Positions 6,526 through 7,673 of a stretch of DNA of 7,673 nucleotides are shown piece by piece; position 1 is the stretch's first letter, and every line of letters begins with the position of its first letter. Location of the stretch: assembly GCA_005787645.1 (NCBI GenBank), contig SYAM01000084.1:1-7673 (forward strand), written 5' to 3'. Origin of the DNA: Actinomycetota bacterium (GTDB lineage Bacteria > Actinomycetota > Actinomycetes > Nanopelagicales > Nanopelagicaceae). The position numbers were made by a program, and so were the translations under genes. The notes under the pieces were generated by a model. It was not told the DNA's origin, ran no database searches, and saw nothing but the letters and a program-made list of their open reading frames with translations.

Positions 6526-7388
6526 TACTTTCGACCCTTCTCATGTAATTCACGCGCTGCCGCAAGATATGCAAGAGCACCAGGGGATGACATGTCGTAT
6601 GTCATCACAGTTTGACCATACGATGGCGCTTCACTAACACGTACCGCGCGCGGAATGACTGTGGTTAAAACGTATTCAGGAAAATGTGCACGAACAGTGC
6701 TTGCGACATCGTGTGCAAGACGAGTTCGACCATCGAACATTGTTAAAATAATTGCACCTATACGAAGTTGTGGGTTGGTATTTTCAGTTACCAATGAAAT
6801 AATTTTTATCAGTTGGGTTAATCCCTCAAGGGCGTAATACTCACATTGAATGGGAATTAATAGTTCATTAGCAGCAATCAAGGCATTGAGAGTAAGTAAT
6901 CCTAAACTTGGTGGACAATCGATGATGATGTAGTCGTAAGGATTATCTGTAACGTCACGGATAAGTTTTTCTATCGCGTCGCGCAATTTAAATTCACGTC
7001 GCTCCAACTCAACAAGATCAATTTCAGCTCCGGCGAGATCTACCCCCGCTGGAACGACATCGAACTTTGGATACCCCTCTGCCCGCTGTCGTAGCGATGC
7101 GATATCACTTCCATCTACAAGAACTTCGTAACTACCTGGAACACCTTCATGGTGATCAATGCTCAACGCAGTACTGGCATTCCCTTGCGGATCTAAATCA
7201 ATAAGCAGGACCTTTAAACCACCCATTGCGAGGGCCGCGCCAATATTTACCGCAGTCGTAGTCTTGCCCACGCCCCCCTTTTGATTGGCCACAGTGATAA
7301 TCCGGGTAGCGCCGCGAGGGAGCATCGCCTCTTTGAGCCGGCGAGTGCCGACTACAACCTTTGTTTCACGGGAAACAGTGGCGCTCAT
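6525..7388 (-). CDS. parA: Chromosome-partitioning ATPase ParA (Soj)
   Basis: This ParA/MinD-superfamily ATPase binds nucleoid DNA nonspecifically as an ATP dimer and is released by ParB, moving origins. The deviant Walker A motif is KGGVGKTT (37-44) with signature lysine K37. The A' region LIDLDPQGN (62-70) has D64 and D66. Walker B is IIIDCPPSLG with D157. IPRAVRVSEAPSYG (245-258) contains arginines R247 and R250, in the region used for DNA binding. The length of 287 includes about 28 residues before the core, as in other actinobacterial ParA proteins. The ATG at 7388 is 9 nt after the rsmG stop but lacks a clear Shine-Dalgarno. An alternative ATG at 7325 (M22) has AAAGAGG only 2 nt upstream, so the start is uncertain. 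A parS-like site lies in codons 4-9. Confidence 0.96.
   Translation of the reverse strand: MSATVSRETKVVVGTRRLKEAMLPRGATRIITVANQKGGVGKTTTAVNIGAALAMGGLKVLLIDLDPQGNASTALSIDHHEGVPGSYEVLVDGSDIASLRQRAEGYPKFDVVPAGVDLAGAEIDLVELERREFKLRDAIEKLIRDVTDNPYDYIIIDCPPSLGLLTLNALIAANELLIPIQCEYYALEGLTQLIKIISLVTENTNPQLRIGAIILTMFDGRTRLAHDVASTVRAHFPEYVLTTVIPRAVRVSEAPSYGQTVMTYDMSSPGALAYLAAARELHEKGRK
6535..6540 (-). promoter_or_regulatory. Ribosome binding site of parB, inside parA
   Basis: GAAGGG on the minus strand lies 9 nt before the parB ATG and within the final codons of parA. With the TAATG stop/start overlap it indicates reinitiation or coupled translation, keeping ParA and ParB output linked. The same hexamer serves the downstream SMP-30 gene. 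Confidence 0.7.
7362..7377. promoter_or_regulatory. parS: parS centromere site (15 of 16 bases match)
   Basis: TGTTTCACGGGAAACA differs from the widely conserved bacterial parS palindrome TGTTTCACGTGAAACA only at base 10 (7371, T to G). It lies inside the 5' coding end of parA, in the codons for TVSRET. ParB nucleating here would spread over rsmG, parA and parB and could repress the operon. The position near the parAB genes and, by synteny, near oriC is what is known for parS clusters. Binding strength with the one central mismatch is uncertain. Confidence 0.85.
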
Positions 7389-7395
7389 AGAGCGC
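7381..7395. promoter_or_regulatory. GC-rich dyad containing the parA start codon
   Basis: GCGCTC (7381-7386) and GAGCGC (7390-7395) are perfect inverted repeats around a 3-nt spacer. In the minus-strand mRNA they form a 6-bp stem whose loop holds the A and T of the parA ATG, with its G in the stem. It lies 3 nt from parS on one side and 2 nt from the rsmG stop on the other. It could restrict initiation at 7388 or act as an operator; neither is proven. Confidence 0.4.
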
Positions 7396-7397
7396 AG

Positions 7398-7673
7398 TTA
7401 ACCAGCCTTCGCTATAGAAATCACCTTGCACCCACCAGTTGGAAGAGTTGCCTCACATATCTCACCTGAAGCCCCCTGATACCGCGAGAGCGGGCTCTGG
7501 GCTAACTCTTCCTCTGCCTTATCACCTTTCATGGCGAGAATTCGACCTCCGGGAGCGAGTAGATGCCAGCTCCACGCGAGTAATCGATTCATTGGAGCCA
7601 CGGCTCGAGCAGTGACAACATCAAATTTTCCTTGATAATCGAGGGCTTTTTTCCGCTCCAGGGTGACGTTCTG
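7398..7673 (-). CDS. rsmG: 16S rRNA m7G methyltransferase RsmG (GidB), 3' part only
   Basis: RsmG uses S-adenosylmethionine to methylate N7 of G527 (E. coli numbering) in 16S rRNA; its loss gives low-level streptomycin resistance in several bacteria. The frame continues without a stop to the right window edge, so the 5' part, including the main SAM-binding motif, is outside the window. The visible 91 C-terminal residues contain FDVVTARAVAPMNRLL, then LLAPGGRILAMKGDKAEEEL, which are typical of the RsmG Rossmann fold's second half. The codon at 7601 is an internal GTG, not the start. The gene is followed 9 nt later by parA, the order known from many bacteria (gid-parA-parB). Confidence 0.93.
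   Translation of the reverse strand, partial: QNVTLERKKALDYQGKFDVVTARAVAPMNRLLAWSWHLLAPGGRILAMKGDKAEEELAQSPLSRYQGASGEICEATLPTGGCKVISIAKAG

Noticed and set aside
1..7673. oriC or DnaA-box cluster, CRISPR array, IS element, tRNA
   Set aside because: Synteny places the region near oriC, but no TTATCCACA-like boxes, regularly spaced repeats, terminal repeats with a transposase, or tRNA cloverleaf were seen.

Overview
The window carries a chromosomal, origin-proximal housekeeping region of an actinobacterium. Its gene order is murJ - trxB - trxA - cwlM - (aminotransferase) >< (SMP-30 protein) - parB - parA - rsmG. From memory, this closely matches the mviN/trxB2/trxC/cwlM ... parB/parA/gid block next to oriC in Mycobacterium and the equivalent block in Streptomyces. 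Base composition looks moderate by eye (not computed) and well below that of typical high-GC actinobacteria. Intergenic gaps are minimal. Together these suggest a small-genome lineage such as a freshwater planktonic actinobacterium; this is inference, not identification.

Left arm, plus strand (3-4741): the 3' two thirds or so of the lipid II flippase gene murJ, then thioredoxin reductase (trxB), thioredoxin (trxA), a CwlM-type cytoplasmic amidase homologue with a degenerate active site, and a fold-type I PLP aminotransferase. Gaps are 28, 35, 3 and 50 nt, so the genes look co-oriented and mostly co-transcribed. trxB and trxA form a complete NADPH-to-disulfide relay. murJ and cwlM both belong to peptidoglycan precursor control: in mycobacteria CwlM regulates MurA and interacts with MurJ.

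Right arm, minus strand (7673-4742): the 3' part of rsmG, then parA, parB and an SMP-30/gluconolactonase-family gene. Junctions are 9 nt, a 1-nt TAATG overlap, and 2 nt, which indicates a tight, translationally coupled operon. A near-consensus parS site (15 of 16 bases) lies inside the first codons of parA. ParB would load there, and the parA start codon sits in an adjacent GC-rich dyad.

The two arms converge with no intergenic base: the stop codon of the aminotransferase is directly followed by the complement of the SMP-30 stop. The best terminator-like hairpin for the minus-strand operon lies within the 3' end of the aminotransferase gene.

I saw no tRNA, rRNA, CRISPR array, insertion sequence or phage gene. 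No stretch longer than about 50 nt lacks a gene. I found no evidence for a wholly new system. The points worth attention are the pseudo-enzyme features of CwlM, the lack of a regulatory tail on MurJ, the parS/start-codon arrangement, and the metabolic genes inserted between cwlM and parB.
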